64,000 bases of DNA from Brachyhypopomus gauderio (lineage: Eukaryota; Chordata; Actinopteri; Gymnotiformes; Hypopomidae). The notes beneath the pieces were generated by a model. It was not told the origin of the DNA. It did not search any database and saw only the letters and a program-made list of their open reading frames with translations. Of this stretch, positions 12,084 to 37,030 are shown one piece after another. The stretch covers positions 24,858,601 through 24,922,600 of the forward strand of contig NC_135218.1 of NCBI RefSeq assembly GCF_052324685.1, read 5' to 3'. How positions within the stretch are numbered: position 1 is the stretch's first letter; each line of letters opens with the position of its first letter. The position numbers and the translations under genes are program-made.

Positions 12084-12504
12084 GTGAGCTAATAAAGACT
12101 TCTCTCGTGTTTCTCTGGGATCGCAAATGGATTATAGCTCTCATGTTGGCAACGGAGGCGAGTTGTGGACTACAGTGTGCACCAGATAGTGTGTGCAGCA
12201 TACGGTAGCAATCAGAAAGGATTGAACTATCAGTAAGCAGGAGGAAAAGCCGTTCTCTTGTCCTGCACCTCAGAAGTTCTACTAACCCACCTGTCTGCTC
12301 TTCTCAGACACTAGGTAACTTGGCCAGGACTGTGTGGGGGGGGCGTGGCCACAAAAAAGAAAAAAAAAGAAAAGAGAACTGCTCTGCCCCGCCCCCCCCA
12401 GACCTGTCCCCGCCCCCCCTCTAGTTCCTCTCCAAACCGTTTCGTGCACGGCGCTTGCGCTGGCGAGTGAGGATGCAGGCGCCGGGTCGTGGCCGCCGGT
12501 GAAG

Positions 12505-23290
<10,786 letters not shown>

Positions 23291-23293
<3 letters not shown>

Positions 23294-23404
23294 TGGCTCC
23301 TCCCTCCTCTTGTGGCTCCTCCCTCTGGTCCGCCCTCTTTTAGTGGCTCCTCCCTCCTCTTGTGGCTCCTCCCTCTGGTCCGCCCTCCTTTAGTGGCTCC
23401 TCCC
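23291..23404. repeat. 50-bp tandem repeat starting at the keap1a stop codon
   Basis: Two full copies and part of a third of a 50-base unit beginning TAGTGGCTCCTCCCTCCTCT. The first TAG (23291-23293) is the keap1a stop codon, so the repeat lies in the proximal 3' UTR. Confidence 0.88.
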
Positions 23405-25200
23405 TCTTATTTTTGCTCCCATCTTCAGCCAGGCTTATGCTTACACATACAGCTGTGGCACTTTGTGTTCTAAACGAACCAGCCCTGTAAAAGTCTGCAA
23501 AAAACTGCCCCGCTATAAACCCACAGGGCATTTCCCAACAGATACAGGGTTCAAATGAAGTTCAGATGAAGCTTTACACTATCGCTAAATTGGCAAAATT
23601 CTATTCCGATCATTTCTATCACCATAATTGTAGTCACCCTCCCAAACACGGAAATCTGTCCTGGCCTGCTCACACCGGAGCGTATTTCTAGGGGAGATGG
23701 CTGGAATTGTTGGGTTTATCTGTTTTTATGTTTTTATATCATAACCGCATGCAGTGGGGTCACTAGAGTGAGTCAATGTCCCCTATTGTATTACTGACCA
23801 GCCTTGTACATCCGACCCACGACTGTGGTGGCCATGGTTGAAACAAGAACCTCTCCAAGCAGCACCGTGTTTGAGCGCCTTACACCACAGAGAGTTTTTG
23901 TTGTTGTTGTTGGTGTTGTTGTTTCAGTGCCCCCCCCCCCTTTTGTAAATATCAAAGTGCCATTATCTTGCCTCACCATAGCAGTATCCCCCCCTCTGTC
24001 CTGCCCCCCTGGCGTGAAGGCTGGCCTACAGGGTCCTTGGGGATCCGGAGAGCCGGTGTGGCGAGCTCTTCCGAACGCCACTGCCAGAGACGGCACACTT
24101 TGTGTAGTTGTGGTTTTGTTTGTTTTGGGAGGGGGGGGACATTGTCTCTGCTCTACATAATTATCTAGACCTTCACAAGTTGAGCCAGGGTGTCTTTAGA
24201 GCAGGGAAAACCATAACGTGAATGAGGTCCCTGAACTGGGATTCGAGCCATTGGTCTCATCATGTATAATATTGGTTAGGACCCACTCTAGACCAGTACT
24301 TTGGGGATTGGTTCTGGTCCAGTTCTGGTACACCCACTAATGAAGGCCTTTATACTTCTACAGTATACTGGAGCACATTAATCTATTGGGTGGAGGTGAA
24401 ACTCGACTGATTCTCCGGTATCCCTTCATATTATGGTATTTTCTTTGCTACCGTCTCAACTGGCTGCATAAGTTTAATGTGGGTGTGCTAGTAAAAACCC
24501 TCCAGGGTCAGCACTGGGCAAACAAACACTGAACTAAGACCACAAACGAATAGCCAACAGGGTGTCTCCCAGCAGCGTTTAAGCCGTCCAAACCCGGAGA
24601 CGTCTGGGCGTCAAACGGCAGGAACATGTGCGTGAAGGAGCCCAGACTCATGGGGGTCATCGCGAAGAAACTTTGATCCTGTTTGGATCAGGAGCGGGAG
24701 TCAATGCTGGACGCGGCATTACCCGAAAACTACTTGCAGAATTCTCCCAGTGATTTTTCCTACTTGAGGCCAAAATCGATATGAGGAGAGACACCTTTTT
24801 TCCTTGACAAATTTCAAAAAGCCTGAATTGATAGATGTATTTGTAACAGCATTTTAAGCTACAGTTTTTCCAAGACTTTTTGTACACTGATGCATACTCC
24901 CTGGAATCTTGTACAGTCTTTTTAATTTATTATTCTGGACTAATTATTCCCGAGTGCTTGGACCCCTGAGCTCTGTTCTGGAAGAAGCTGGACTCCTTGT
25001 ATCTGAGGCTTGATGTGCATGATTATGGCAACTGGTGACTGGTCTTTTTCTAAATCTGGCTTTGTGTTTGAAAAGGAAAACGTTTCCTTTAACAATTTGT
25101 AATTAACAATGAGAGATTATTTAAAAACTGCTTTGTAAAATTTCCAGCAATGATTGCATTGACACGTTGTATATTAAATGCTTAGGTTTATTGTAATACA
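23294..25200 (+). other. keap1a: Probable keap1a 3' UTR
   Basis: No credible coding frame. An ATTAAA hexamer at 25173-25178 is the best 3' end candidate. Contains poly-C (about 23931-23940) and GTTGTT runs. The extent is inferred. Confidence 0.35.
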
Positions 25201-27684
25201 TGTGTCCCTGATGATGTTATTGGTGGGGGGTAAGTCATATTTTTAATTGGTGACCTGAAAACTCAATTACAAAGCTGATGGAAGGTGTTGCGGTGTTAGG
25301 TCATTGCCAAAAGCAGGAACCAATTATTAACCTACACAAACGCGAGAAGAAGAGTTGCACTGTTTTGCATGATGTCTGTACACAAGGGATTTTAAAAAGA
25401 AAAAAGTCTCAAAATAGATTAAGAAAGTTGGAACACTGAAAAGCAAAACATTAATTAAATGGCGTCCCGACATCTGGGCAGAAAGGTGATAATGCAGTTA
25501 TGTTATTCAGTCAGGAGAGGGCGCCAGTGGACCACTTTGCACTTGTAAGCGTTTGTAAGTCAAAGTTTTCCTAAAACTGATCAAAGTAGCTAATGAATAA
25601 GGATTTGAAAATATTGACTAAGAGTTTTGCAGGGGTTGCGTTTTTGAAGTATTTTATACGTGTAATGTAGTCTTACTGTTACATGTCGTGTTCTACTTCT
25701 CTTCAGTACCGCAGCGCAGATGCAGAAGGAAATAATTAGAACACACCAATCTACTACAAACAAAAAATATTTTATTTGTGCCGAGATATCTCAGGAGATC
25801 CCACACATACAAAACATGTATATGCTCCCCACCCTAAGAAGTAGAGATCGGAGATCTAAACTCCAAGCTTATATGGTGATTCTTCTCCTATCTGCACTTT
25901 CAGTAATCTTCCATTCTATATATGGAGTTGTTTTTTCACACCTGTATGACATTTGGCTTCTTGACATTATTTGATCTGATATTGTAGCAACTTATTCGTT
26001 CATGTTTTCAACTTAAGACATCATCCGTGGAATTGAGCAGGTGTTAAACTTCCTGTGGACCATCCTGTTCTCCGTTACTCTGTGCTTAACCCTTATAATG
26101 CCCCTAAGCTTATGAATATACTTCTGTAGCTTAATGCACCTTATGCAGCATTCATATCTGGTTTTAATATCAAGTTTACTGCTTAAGCAAATAATATTCT
26201 CCCAACAGTCGCAAATTTGGATGACGGCTAAAGTTTGGGTGCAGTTTGAGCCGCAGACAGGTGAATATCTGTGTTTGGCGTGTAATTCGGATGAAAGCCA
26301 AATTCATTTTAGAGTGGCGAGTAAACGAATGAACAACTTTATTTAATAATTTCTGTATTGACTCATTTCGCTTCGTCTGACATCTGAACAAACCGCAGTG
26401 GGGAGGTGTGATTAACGCCTTCAACTTCCCGTCAGTCTCAGTGAAAAGTTTCGAGCTACTGTATTGAGGTGATCCTTGTTTGGACGGTATAAACTCCGGC
26501 TACAGAACCGCCGTAGAGGAGATGAACGTTATAGAGCAGACTGTAGAGCCTGGAGTCGGACACTTGTAAAGCTGCTTTGTGACAACTGTTGTAAAAAGCG
26601 CTATATAAATAAATCTGATTTGATTTGACCACAATCGGATGGACACGCCTTCATCCCTGAGGGAAGCTGCTAAGCGCAGGTAAGAAGTTTGTCGCGGTCA
26701 GAAATCCTAAAAATTATTTTTTTTATCTTTAGACAGTTTTTGTTACCATCAGAATACCTGGAGATGAACTGTTTTAGCTTAGCCCTGTGTTGTATTAAAT
26801 GACCATCCAGACATATTATTCTAAATCGTTCATGCGGCGGGATTTTTTAATCTGTCATTCCGTGGGAGAAGCAGCTTGCTGGTTGTGAAAGTTGCCGGAA
26901 AGTGTCCTAGGAAATCAGATGAAACCCTCTTAGTCAAATCAGTGACCATCATTCTGTAATTCCTCTAACTTAAGAGACACTTGCCTGCTCTGGTGGTGTC
27001 TTTTGAGGTGGTTTATGGTGCCGTGCCGCTTGTGGAGACACGTAGAGCTGAATATTCTCTCAGAATATGTTCCCCTTCATACTGAATAAGTTCTCCAGAT
27101 TTCTTGTTTATACTGTTTATGCGAACTTGAAATGCTGTAGAAATGACCTTCGTTATTGGCATTAGCCTCGCCCGTCTTTCACTACCTTTCACTATGATAA
27201 TGTTCCTCCCTGAATCAGTCTGGAGGCAGTTGTCGCCTCTGCTTACCAACCAGGCCAAATAGGTGATGGAGAAAATGGAGCGACTTTACAAAATGACACG
27301 CAGTTATCCTGAACTCTCTCTGTTGCCCTTTTTATTCGGGAGTCTAAAACGCTTAACGTGAAAAAAGCTTAACATGGCTTAACGTACTAAAACAACGTAC
27401 TAGAACTCCAAATGTCCTTAGTTACTGCGCACACACACTTTCTACTGCTTAAATTACGCACTTGTAACTCAAAAGGAAACTGATGTACTAAAACAACTAC
27501 CAGTATATATTCCAAACCTGTTATTGCTGTTTATAAGTAATTTCTACTGTTCAATGACGAATCTGTAACTCAGAAAAAAAGTAATATTTATTTGCGTTAA
27601 GCTTTTCTCCCCAGATTTTACTCTCCTTTTTATGTTTATCTTTTTGTGTTTTAATTATCATTTAATCACTATTACACCCTAACC

Positions 27685-27721
<37 letters not shown>

Positions 27722-28398
27722 AAGAGAGAATTGTACTCTACAAAGTCTTTAGCTTTTTCTCATCCATTTGCCTATGTGTAACTATAAAAACAGGTGTTTG
27801 TTCCCCACTTTGACCACAATTATTTCCCCAATTTACTGACCACACCTAAAGGATGGTTGTGGGTGCAGGCTTCTCCCACTCTTGGCCATCACATCCCTAT
27901 TGTGGGGTTCCTGCTGGTTTTGAAAGGCTGAAATCCCAAAGATGATTAATGAATTAACTAGAACAGCAGGCGCCTCATAGATGTGTTTGCCAAGAGGGAG
28001 TTGGGCCATTTCGCAGATGAAATGTGAAACAATTTACAGTTGTGTCTTACATATCTGCCCTGTCCACTGGATTGAATAAACTTGAGTTGAATAAACAATG
28101 TTGATACCATGAGTGTGAAATTATGTTTCCCCCTGGGCCACGGTGTAAAGCACATCCGAGTAGCCACTGCATCAAGAGATGCGCTGCTTTTATTAATTCC
28201 TCTCAGGTTAACTACCCAAATCCTGGAGTAGAATTTAGTGGATTTGTGCATCACCCAAACATTATATACGTTAGAGCCAATATTGCATAGTTAGAAGACC
28301 TGTGCACATACAGCCTCAATACATGCTCAGAAACAAGATGTATTCCAATGATTATTTCACCTTCTGTGATTTGATGTTTGATACTAGCAGGTTCCAGG
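25201..28398. other. Interval between keap1a and lrrc8e
   Basis: No gene recognised. It holds a retroposon-like repeat near 26460-26630, a (TG)n(AG)n tract at about 27686-27720, and presumably the lrrc8e promoter and 5' UTR exon(s), which I could not locate. Confidence 0.5.
26460..26630 (+). repeat. SINE/retroposon-like fragment
   Basis: Ends GCGCTATATAAATAAATCTG and a short TGATTTGATT tail. The AAGCTGCTTTGTGACAAC block just before it is a common 3' module of fish retroposons. Family not determined. Confidence 0.5.
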
Positions 28399-31300
28399 AT
28401 GATTCCAGTTAACGAGTTCCGGAACATCGTCTCAGAACCCAACCCCCGGTTCCGGGTTCTAAAGCCATGGTGGGATGTGTTCTCTGAATACCTGTGTATA
28501 TCCATGCTAATGATTGGCGTCTTTGGGTGTACTCTGCAGGTACAGCACACTCCGCCATCAAACATTCTCCTGATTGGTGCCCACGTTTAGTTTTTTTTAT
28601 AATGATAAGGGAGAGAGGCATGTGACCAGTGCTTTGTTTATTTCATTTAAACGGACAGATTAGGTTTCTGCCAACTACCCGGCCTTTCTTTACACAGTCT
28701 ACTGATATTTATGTCCTGGCTATATTGTACTTTTTATCAACAGCTTGAAAGTCATTACAGATCTAAAATAATCAACTACAAAGTGAATGGAGAACATTGT
28801 CCTATTCCAAGTGTCTAGTGTTGTTAGTATTAGCAATTTGTTATTAGCAATGTGTCATATACTTACTATTAAGTTGAATTAACTCAAGGCAGCCCAGTTA
28901 TGTTTACAGTGTATGACAAATTTTTTTTTTTACCACTTTCCTCATGCTTTTTATGGGAATTTTCCTATCGTTTAGTCTGCTAGTTGTCAAACTAATAATG
29001 TAACCAGATATGAACAAGTTACTCACAGCATTAGTCTGCAGCACACAAGGATACAGTCATGAAAGCCATTCAAAAATACAATAGAGTGAGACAGAGTGGG
29101 ACCAGAAATGTGGCCTTCATTTCACCCCCTCTATTTAAATTAGCTATTCATATCAGTAATGCTGACCTTCCAGAATGAGAAATGCACAACTATCTTGCCT
29201 GTTTGGCTCTGTTTTGACCTAGTTTTTAGACAGAATTGGATTAGGCACTTCACAGTATGTCATTCATACTATTTTATGTCAGCCATTGTAAACTTGCAGG
29301 CACTAAAATGTTGTAGGTATGTAACTAAAAGAGATAAATGTATTATTATTGTTCCTACATGAGGGGATAGCTGGGTAGTGTGGCAAGCACTGGATTCCAT
29401 TGTTACGGGTACTAAATTACATGGTTAATATAATCAAAAATCTTGTGTAAAAATGAGGACTCTGACCAAGGGGAACAACTCTTACTTTTCTATCTTTTCA
29501 TTAGCTGACTCAGGAAAAAATCTCCTGCCTTCCTGATCGTGTCAGTGGAACGTCGCATGAAGATGTGGACTGCAACCATCTGCGGAAGCCCAGACTCAAC
29601 CAGAGCCTGTGGGAGCATGCTATTACCAAGCAGATCACCTTGAACATTGTGGAAGTGTTTGGCCGCAAGAACAACCTGGACATCCACCAATACATCTTCA
29701 TCAACAGCTTCTGCTACGAACGAGCAGTGCATTGGTACGGCAAGTACTTCCCCTACCTGGTAGTCATACACACCATGATATTTATGGTGGCTAGTAGCTT
29801 CTGGTTCAAGTTCCCTGGAACATCGTCCAAGATTGAGCTGTTTGTAACGATCCTCGGTAAGTGTTTTGATTCTCCCTGGACCACACGTGCGATCAGCGAG
29901 GTGTCTGAGGACAGGCAAGAAGAGGAAACGGTCATGTGGCGAAAACACAACATACCAAGACCGTCAGCAGTGGAATGCCCAGATACAGAAGCCGAAGGTT
30001 CCATCTTCATCCAGTCACCGTCTGTGGTGTCCAGCCTGGGCAAGAACCCACTGGAGTCTAAACCCACCACATCCGTCCTGGACAAGAAGGAAGGTGAGCA
30101 GGCCAAGGCACTGTTTGAGAAGGTGAGGACGTTTCGGACACACGTAGAGGAGGCAGACCTCCTCTACATCATGTACATACTCCAGACGTTGCTCAAGGTC
30201 TTTAAATTTGCCATCATCACTATATACAGTGTTGCTCTGGTGCCAAATATCGAGATTGTGGTAACATGCGTAGTTCCACCAGACCTGACTGGTTTCAGTG
30301 TGTTCTGCTGCAATCATAACAAAGCGCACCTCTTCTCCAAACTGGCCTACTGTTACATTTCATTTGTTGGTGTGTACGGTCTTCTGTGCATCTACTCCCT
30401 TTATTGGTTGCTCCATCGGCCTCTGAAGGAATATTCCTTTGAGCAGGTGCGACTGGAGACGGGTATAAATGACATTCCCGACGTTAAGAACGACTTTGCG
30501 TTCCTCTTGCATCTCAGCGACCAGTACGATGCTCTCTACTCTAAGCGTTTTGCGGTGTTTCTCTCCGAGGTGAGCGAGAGCAGGTTGTGTCAGGTCAACC
30601 TCAACCACGAGTGGCCCATCAAAAAACTCCGTACACGTCTTTCCCGAAACACCAACAACCGTTTGGAGATGCATTTGTTCATGTTGCCAGGACTTCCAGA
30701 CACTGTGTTTGAAGTTCACGAAGTAGAATCCTTGAAACTCGAGCTGATGAGCAACGTGACGATCCCCGGCACAGTGATCCAACTCGCCGCTTTACAGGAA
30801 CTCGCCCTCATCCACTGTCCTGCCAAACTTCAACTAGCAGCCCTCACACACCTGCGGGACAACCTTAAGGTCCTCCATATCACCTTTGAGAGCCTGGAGC
30901 AGGTACCCATGTGGATGTACACCCTACAGACCCTGGAGGAGCTCCACCTGAGTGGCCCACTCACCAGTGAAATGTCCCGCAGCTCCACCTTGGAGACCTT
31001 GCGAGAACTTAAGAGTCTCCGTGTGCTAACGGTGCACAGCAAATTGAACAAGGTACCGTCCAGCATATCAGACGTGGCCGGCCACCTGTTGAGGCTGCGT
31101 GTGCACAACAGTGGCGGCAAACTCCACGCCTTCGGCAGCCTGAAGAAGCTGGTGAACCTGGCCACGCTGGAGCTGATGGCCTGCGAGCTGGAGCGGCTCC
31201 CCACCGCCGTGTTCAGTCTCACCAACCTGCAGGAGCTGGACCTGAAGGAGAACAGGCTGACGCACGTGGAGGAGCTCCTGAGCCTGCAGCACTGCCGCCG

Positions 31301-31799
31301 GCTGAACGCGCTCAGGCTGTGGCACAACTACATCGCCCACATCCCAGAAGACGTCAGCAAGCTCCGCTCGCTCGAGACGCTGGACCTAAGCTGGAACAGG
31401 ATACGCAGGCTGCCACCGCAGGTCTGCTACTGCACCAAGCTCCGCCTCTTGGACCTATCCCACAACCAGCTTACCTCTCTGCCACATGAGATTGGGATTC
31501 TGCAGAGTCTCTGGCACTTCTCAGTGGCCTACAACTCCGTGGAAGTTCTCCCGGATGAGCTGTTCTCCTGCAAGAGGCTGAGGACTCTGGACTTGGGGAA
31601 CAACAGCATTGCTTCTCTGTCTGCAAGGATTGGGAACTTGGCTCATCTGGTGAATCTGCAGCTTAAAGGGAACAGGCTGGAGTCTCTGCCCATGGAGATA
31701 GTTGACTGCAGCCTCCTGAGACTGACTGGCCTCATTGTGGAAGACGGCCTGCTTGACACGTTACCTTCTGATGTCAAACGCAGAATGAGTGAAAGGTGA
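28399..31799 (+). CDS. lrrc8e: Volume-regulated anion channel subunit LRRC8E
   Basis: Subunit of the hexameric LRRC8 channel that releases chloride and small organic osmolytes when cells swell; it normally assembles with LRRC8A in the plasma membrane. Two coding exons: 28399-28539 (47 codons, donor GTACAG) and 29505-31799, both phase 0, 811 aa, matching the family's ~800. Exon 1 starts [20 protein letters not shown] and ends in TM1 (about 23-47). Exon 2 opens with [10 protein letters not shown], the conserved first extracellular cysteine region. TM2 is about 128-149, the [12 protein letters not shown] loop 165-176, [15 protein letters not shown] about 239-253, TM3 about 275-296, TM4 about 326-350. 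Leucine-rich repeats fill roughly 420-800. LRRC8E is preferred over A-D because of [34 protein letters not shown] and [11 protein letters not shown]. Confidence 0.93.
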
Positions 31800-34700
31800 A
31801 TTACATTCACATTCGACATATTAAAACCCCCACTGGACTGTGGAATGTAAATTGCCTCGAATTGATGATCATAAAGCAAGAGAACTTGCGTTGGACCGGA
31901 ACCTGAGCTGGATCTAAGTTTGGGGAGTTTGCAATGAGTCAAACAACTTTGGAAGTAAAGTTAAAACATTCTCCTGATGTCATTTCCTTCATGTAGTTAT
32001 TTGCTTGGACAAAACAAAAATCTTGGTAAAGGACAAATCTTATAGCCACACAAACACAAGCCTTTAGGTGCACAGTGGAATTCTGATTAACAAACATCAT
32101 AATTTTATGATATTCATTTTAATTATTGAATTGAGTGCTTTAGCATTTGATACATTTTAACCATAATTGTGATAAAGGTTTTAAAGGCTGTTGTCAATAC
32201 CTTAAATCATTTCACATGGTGTAAAACAATTTGCACACATTCTCATTCTCAAAACACATGTAATGCACATTCCGTCCATACTGGTAAGCACAAGTGGCAA
32301 TACAAATAATGCACATGTGTCCTTGATTAAACACACTCAAAATTGATTTCACTTCTTTCAAATGATGTGACATGACCAGGCCATGGATTCAACCTGTGGT
32401 GATGTAGGTGAGGAGTCGTGTCAGGGCTGCACACAGCACACGAGAGGCTTCTTCCCTGTTGCCTCAGGAAGGAAAAGCTTGTGATGTGGACAAAGTGCTC
32501 TGGCCTGACCAAGCCCAAAGACAAAAAGAAGCACATTATTGTCTCTTTTACTGTAGTATTGTATACTGTAATACAGCCCATTGTAGGCTATATGCTGTAA
32601 ACAAATTGTATGGCCGAACAGTGTGATTTCCATTTGTTTACAGATGTGAGTGCTCAATAGATTTTGACTGATTGCGTGTTCGTATCAACAAAGAACCAGA
32701 ATTACAGTATCACAGAAACAAAGGGCAAGTTTGTGAGATGCAGGTTCAGTACTGTAAAAGTAAGGATACAAGGAGGAGAAAGAATAAAAAATATATGTTT
32801 TAATGTTTAAAGAAATTGGATCAAGATTTCAGAAATTGTGTTTTAGCAATAGAGAAAAATTAATACAGTTGAATAGCGTTCTTTCTCTTGTAAGTGCCCG
32901 TTACTGACCTGCATGTGGTCAGATTTGTTTACCTGAGTCAATGGCTTACAAAGGACCTTGTAAAGCAGATACAAGATGCAGACAAGACAAGACTTTGCAG
33001 ATGGAGATGTGAAAATTTGATGGAATTAATGCAATTTTCTAATGCAAAGTGAATCTACGCTAAATATAATTAGTTAAAATATTCATCCACGAACTGCGTT
33101 TTACTATGCAGCGCATTGTTTAGTGCCTTAAAATCATTGGTTGGGTGTGTGATGTGAAAAAATGTGAAGAAAGTAATTTTGACGTTTTAAAGTTTGGTCA
33201 CAAAGAACATGAAATACAGGATTTGCAACTGCACTGAACAATTGTTCGTCCGCGGATAAGACACATTGTCAACATACCACATTTGTAGCCTTGCAAATCG
33301 AGCTCGTGCCACACAGCCCGAAATACTGAAGTTCAAACCAGTGAATATAAGTGTGACCTATCAGTCTAATGATTAGCATAACCCAGTACGATTCTCTGAG
33401 CTCGTTCAGTGACGTAATCCACTTTTCGGTTTCCTCATTTATTTTTCAAGTAGTAGTACGATTCGCTGATGTGTTCATTTTCCTTCTAACTTGTACTAAT
33501 TTTAGACTAGGCTGAAACGCACATTTGTCGTGCAGCTTGGTCCTGCCACAGGCCTAGCCTGGCTCCCTCTAGTGGCCAAAGATTGTATCAAACGCCTTTC
33601 CACCGCAATGTGAATTTGGAAGACTTTTCAATTCTTTTCAAATCGCGATACCACAAAAGCTAGGCTGGGAATAAAGATAATGCAGATTTAGAAACAGTAG
33701 ATAGTCATAAATCTCTTGATTAATCACGTTGTTATTACACACCCACCAAACGTATTTAATAACCCTTCACATAAACTTACATTAAAATAAAAAAAGTCTG
33801 TTGCCGAGAGAGATTTGGATGAATGCCACCGAAGCTTTTGTTACAGGATGCGAAAGGTAGCCCGTGCTTTTCGCTTTAAAGCACGTAGGGAGAACAAAAC
33901 GGCCATTGTGCCGGTGGCCTTCCAAGAGCAAACCCCCTGACAAACTGGTCCTGTTCGGTACTGCGTTCGTCTGCTTCGGCGACAGCGCGCTGTTCGGCCT
34001 ATGCGGTAAGGCACATTCCTACATAGCGTAATTATAAATGCCCTTGCTGACTCACCTTGGACACACACACACACACACACACACACAACGTGAGGGTGTA
34101 CACATAACCAGTACTGTCAAAACGTACAATGGGTGGGGACGTCAAGTGAAATAACTTGTTTCCTAGAAATGAACACCCCAGTGATAATCCATTTGTGTTC
34201 TGTGCCACATCAGATTGTGGAAGGATGTTTCATTTCATTCAGAAGTAAATAAAGAGCAATTCTTGAAAGAGAAAATTGCCGTTGTATTACATGTTTATAG
34301 CAATGTACTGCGTAATTAATGGGTATGCTAAGCTGTTCCTTATCAGTATCCAATAGATGTATGTCGTGAGAAGCAATGATCATGCATCATGACTACACGT
34401 ATGGTATTTGTAACAGACGAACAGCTCGAAACCCAGTCGAAAACTCATCGAGTTATGATTTACATCGTGAATTGTAGTTTTATATTGAAGAGAAGAAATC
34501 CCAGGAAGCCCCTCCCCCCATTTCCGCTTATGCAATTATAGATGCTCAAAATGTAACGCTACAAGATTGAAGAAAAGTTTGAAGTGTTGTTTATTTCTGA
34601 CTAGATTTCGCTTTTGTAGCAATTTTGAAGCACTAAAATGCGCACTACATCCAGCTTAGCATTAAAGCTCAGTCCCCAATCAAAAATGCAAAAGCCATAC

Positions 34701-35540
34701 GTCATGAATGAATTTCAAAACATTTTCAAAGCAAAAATAGTTGTTTCTCCGAGAATTTTTAAAAATAGGGAGCCCTCTTGTGGTAAAAATGAATAATAAG
34801 TAAAATAAATTCCATTTTCCATGATCTCTTTTCATATGGTTTCACACATTTACAACACACTTAAATTGTCATTCAGGTTTAAGCATTTAATTGTGTTTCA
34901 AATAACTGATGAAATAACACCACCAGTTCACCCTTTCAGAGGCAGGACAAGGCAAGATGCAGGTTGGACTGATGAGCATCTTTATAAATAACATCAGAAA
35001 TGTCATGGTAAACATAAATGAATATTTACAATCTGTCAATAAATAAGTCAATAATTTTATAAAATGTTATATACAAATCAAACACTAAAATGTCAATGCA
35101 CACCATTACAAACTAAGTAAATAGGCTACAAGTTCATCAGTGCATGTTGCAGTACCTCAATAAGTGAGAGAGGGCAACAGTAATTTCATAAAAATAAAAA
35201 GGTTAACAGTTCAAGTTCTTCTACACAGACCCGTGCAGTAAATGTTATTGTTGGCTGTGAAAGGATGAAAAAGAGCCACTTACAATTGTGCCTGGCAAAC
35301 GTCCAAATCACTGGGAGAGGGAAGGTGTCCCTCGTGTCCATTTAGGATATTTTGCCCTGTGCAAAACTGCTGCTACATTCTTCATCTAGTATTCTGGTTT
35401 AACTATCCAACTGAACAATTAAACAATATTAAAACGTAGTAATCTAGTCCTGTACACACACAAAACAAGCCCACCCTAAAGAAGCAGGTCCTAGAACTTT
35501 AGATTTGTTTTAAGCGGTTAATTTATAGAATTAGCATTAT
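31800..35540. other. Convergent intergenic region and 3' UTRs
   Basis: lrrc8e (+) and cdkn2d (-) converge here. AATAAA at 32783-32788 could end lrrc8e. A short (AC)n tract lies at 34061-34086. No further gene or RNA was recognised. The right part (about 34900-35540) is probably cdkn2d 3' UTR. Confidence 0.5.
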
Positions 35541-36430
35541 TTATGATTGTAAAGCCAGGGTGGAGTCTAACTGCCGTTTTAACAGTTCCACCATATCAGG
35601 CGTGCACGTTGCCATGGCGACGTCCAGCGCAGTATCCCCTCGTGTGTCCTGGTGCCCGAGGTTTGAGCGTGGGGCTAAATACTCAACCACGTCTCTGTGT
35701 CCTTCGCGGATGGCGATGTGGATGGGTAAGGCTCCGGACTGATCGGGAACATTGAGGGAAGCGCCATAGTCCACCAGGACACGCAGCGTGTCCAGGAAGC
35801 CCGTTCGGGCTGCATCATGGGCTGGTGTTATCCCAAAGTGATCCTGGATATTCGGATCAGCACCATTCTCCAGCAATACAGAAGCCATGCTGGTGTTGCC
35901 CATCATCATGACCTAAAGATTAACAAATGATATAAAACATATAAAACGATATTTGACTATTATCAAATGATTTGTTTAACTGAAGCACCAACTCACAAGC
36001 CCGGCTGCACGTAGAATGATCACCTAGTAGTTACACTACATATGTTATTTAACTAGCCAAGAACCTATTAATCATGGGTACAGTAATTATATCTGTATTC
36101 AATGTGGGAAAATATTTGCTATTGTAACCAGCGTTAATTTAATGATACACACTGAACGAGTTAGTCTATCAAAAACCTTATCATACAGCAACTCGGTCTT
36201 TAAATACAAATGTACAAATATACAATGTACAAATGACTTGGCTAACGACAGAAAAACAAAAATGTAATTGCACAAGTCGATGGTTTCACCTGTATGGCCG
36301 TTTTCCCGAACTCATTCACCGTGTCTGGATGAACTCTGCATTCCTCCAGCATCCGCCGCACCTCCGCGACGTCTCCCTTAGCGGCCGCGGAGGTCAGCCT
36401 CTTCCCTGCGTCGTTCTCGCTCAGTACCAT
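35541..36430 (-). CDS. cdkn2d: Cyclin-dependent kinase 4 inhibitor D (p19INK4d)
   Basis: INK4-family inhibitor that binds CDK4/CDK6 and blocks cyclin D activation, restraining G1. Minus strand, exons 36430-36290 (47 codons) and 35912-35541, joined in phase 0 (CAG followed by GTGAAA; CTTTAG before GTCATG); 170 aa against 166 in human. Exon 1 has an ankyrin repeat with [17 protein letters not shown] and ends FGKTAIQ. Exon 2 continues [20 protein letters not shown], then [20 protein letters not shown] (the INK4 hallmark) and further ankyrin repeats to the end. The intron position matches human INK4 genes. CDKN2D is preferred over CDKN2C by sequence ([15 protein letters not shown]) and by lying next to ap1m2, as in human. 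The start ATG is the first in frame after the upstream splice region. Confidence 0.95.
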
Positions 36431-36828
36431 CGCCGCGCCAGATTATTATTCCCAATCTGAAGATCACACGAGGTCAGATATAATCCCGTTGCCTAGCTAC
36501 TCGTCGCACGAGCGAGGCGTCTGCGCCGCGGATTAAATGCCGGTGGATTTGCTTTGTGGAAAATATACGCTAAGCTAACGGGCTAACTTGTTTACCACGG
36601 CGGAGCTAGCTCGTTAGCTTCTAATTAAAATAGCCGACAACCGACGAACAAAGAAAACGGACCACCGAAAGATATGAAATGGGCAGATGAGAAGTTTAAT
36701 AAATAGGAATGTGTGGTCAACAGCTAGCTAGCATAGCTAGTGAGCTCGCGAGCCCGTGACGGCAGCCAGAGTTTACGAGAATAAGGAAATGAAACTATAT
36801 TTAAACACACGACATCTGTTAATCTTAC

Positions 36829-36900
36829 CTCAGTTTTAGTCCGTTGTTTATCGACGTGCCGACCGTTGGCTAACCTCTATCCCTTGTATGTTTACGCATA
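36829..36900 (-). other. Possible non-coding first exon of cdkn2d
   Basis: On the minus strand, AAACTGAG followed by GTAAGATT gives a strong donor with the exon ending near 36829, about 400 bases upstream of the start codon. The transcription start is not visible. Inferred. Confidence 0.25.
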
Positions 36901-37030
36901 GGCGTTTTATATAAATCAAAACAAATAAATTTTAGGCGTGTTTCTAGGCGGCAGTACCTTTAATTTGCGCGCTTGGGAACACCCCAGTGATAAATTCTAT
37001 CACCACTTCACGAATGTTGTCGAAAACGTA

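Noticed and set aside
23791-24160. Frames of 100-118 residues in the keap1a 3' UTR
   Set aside because: Low-complexity (GTT runs, poly-C), open on both strands, no similarity recognised.
30360-31340. Minus-strand frames of 90-165 residues
   Set aside because: Antisense to the lrrc8e large exon, with Leu/Arg-rich mirror composition.
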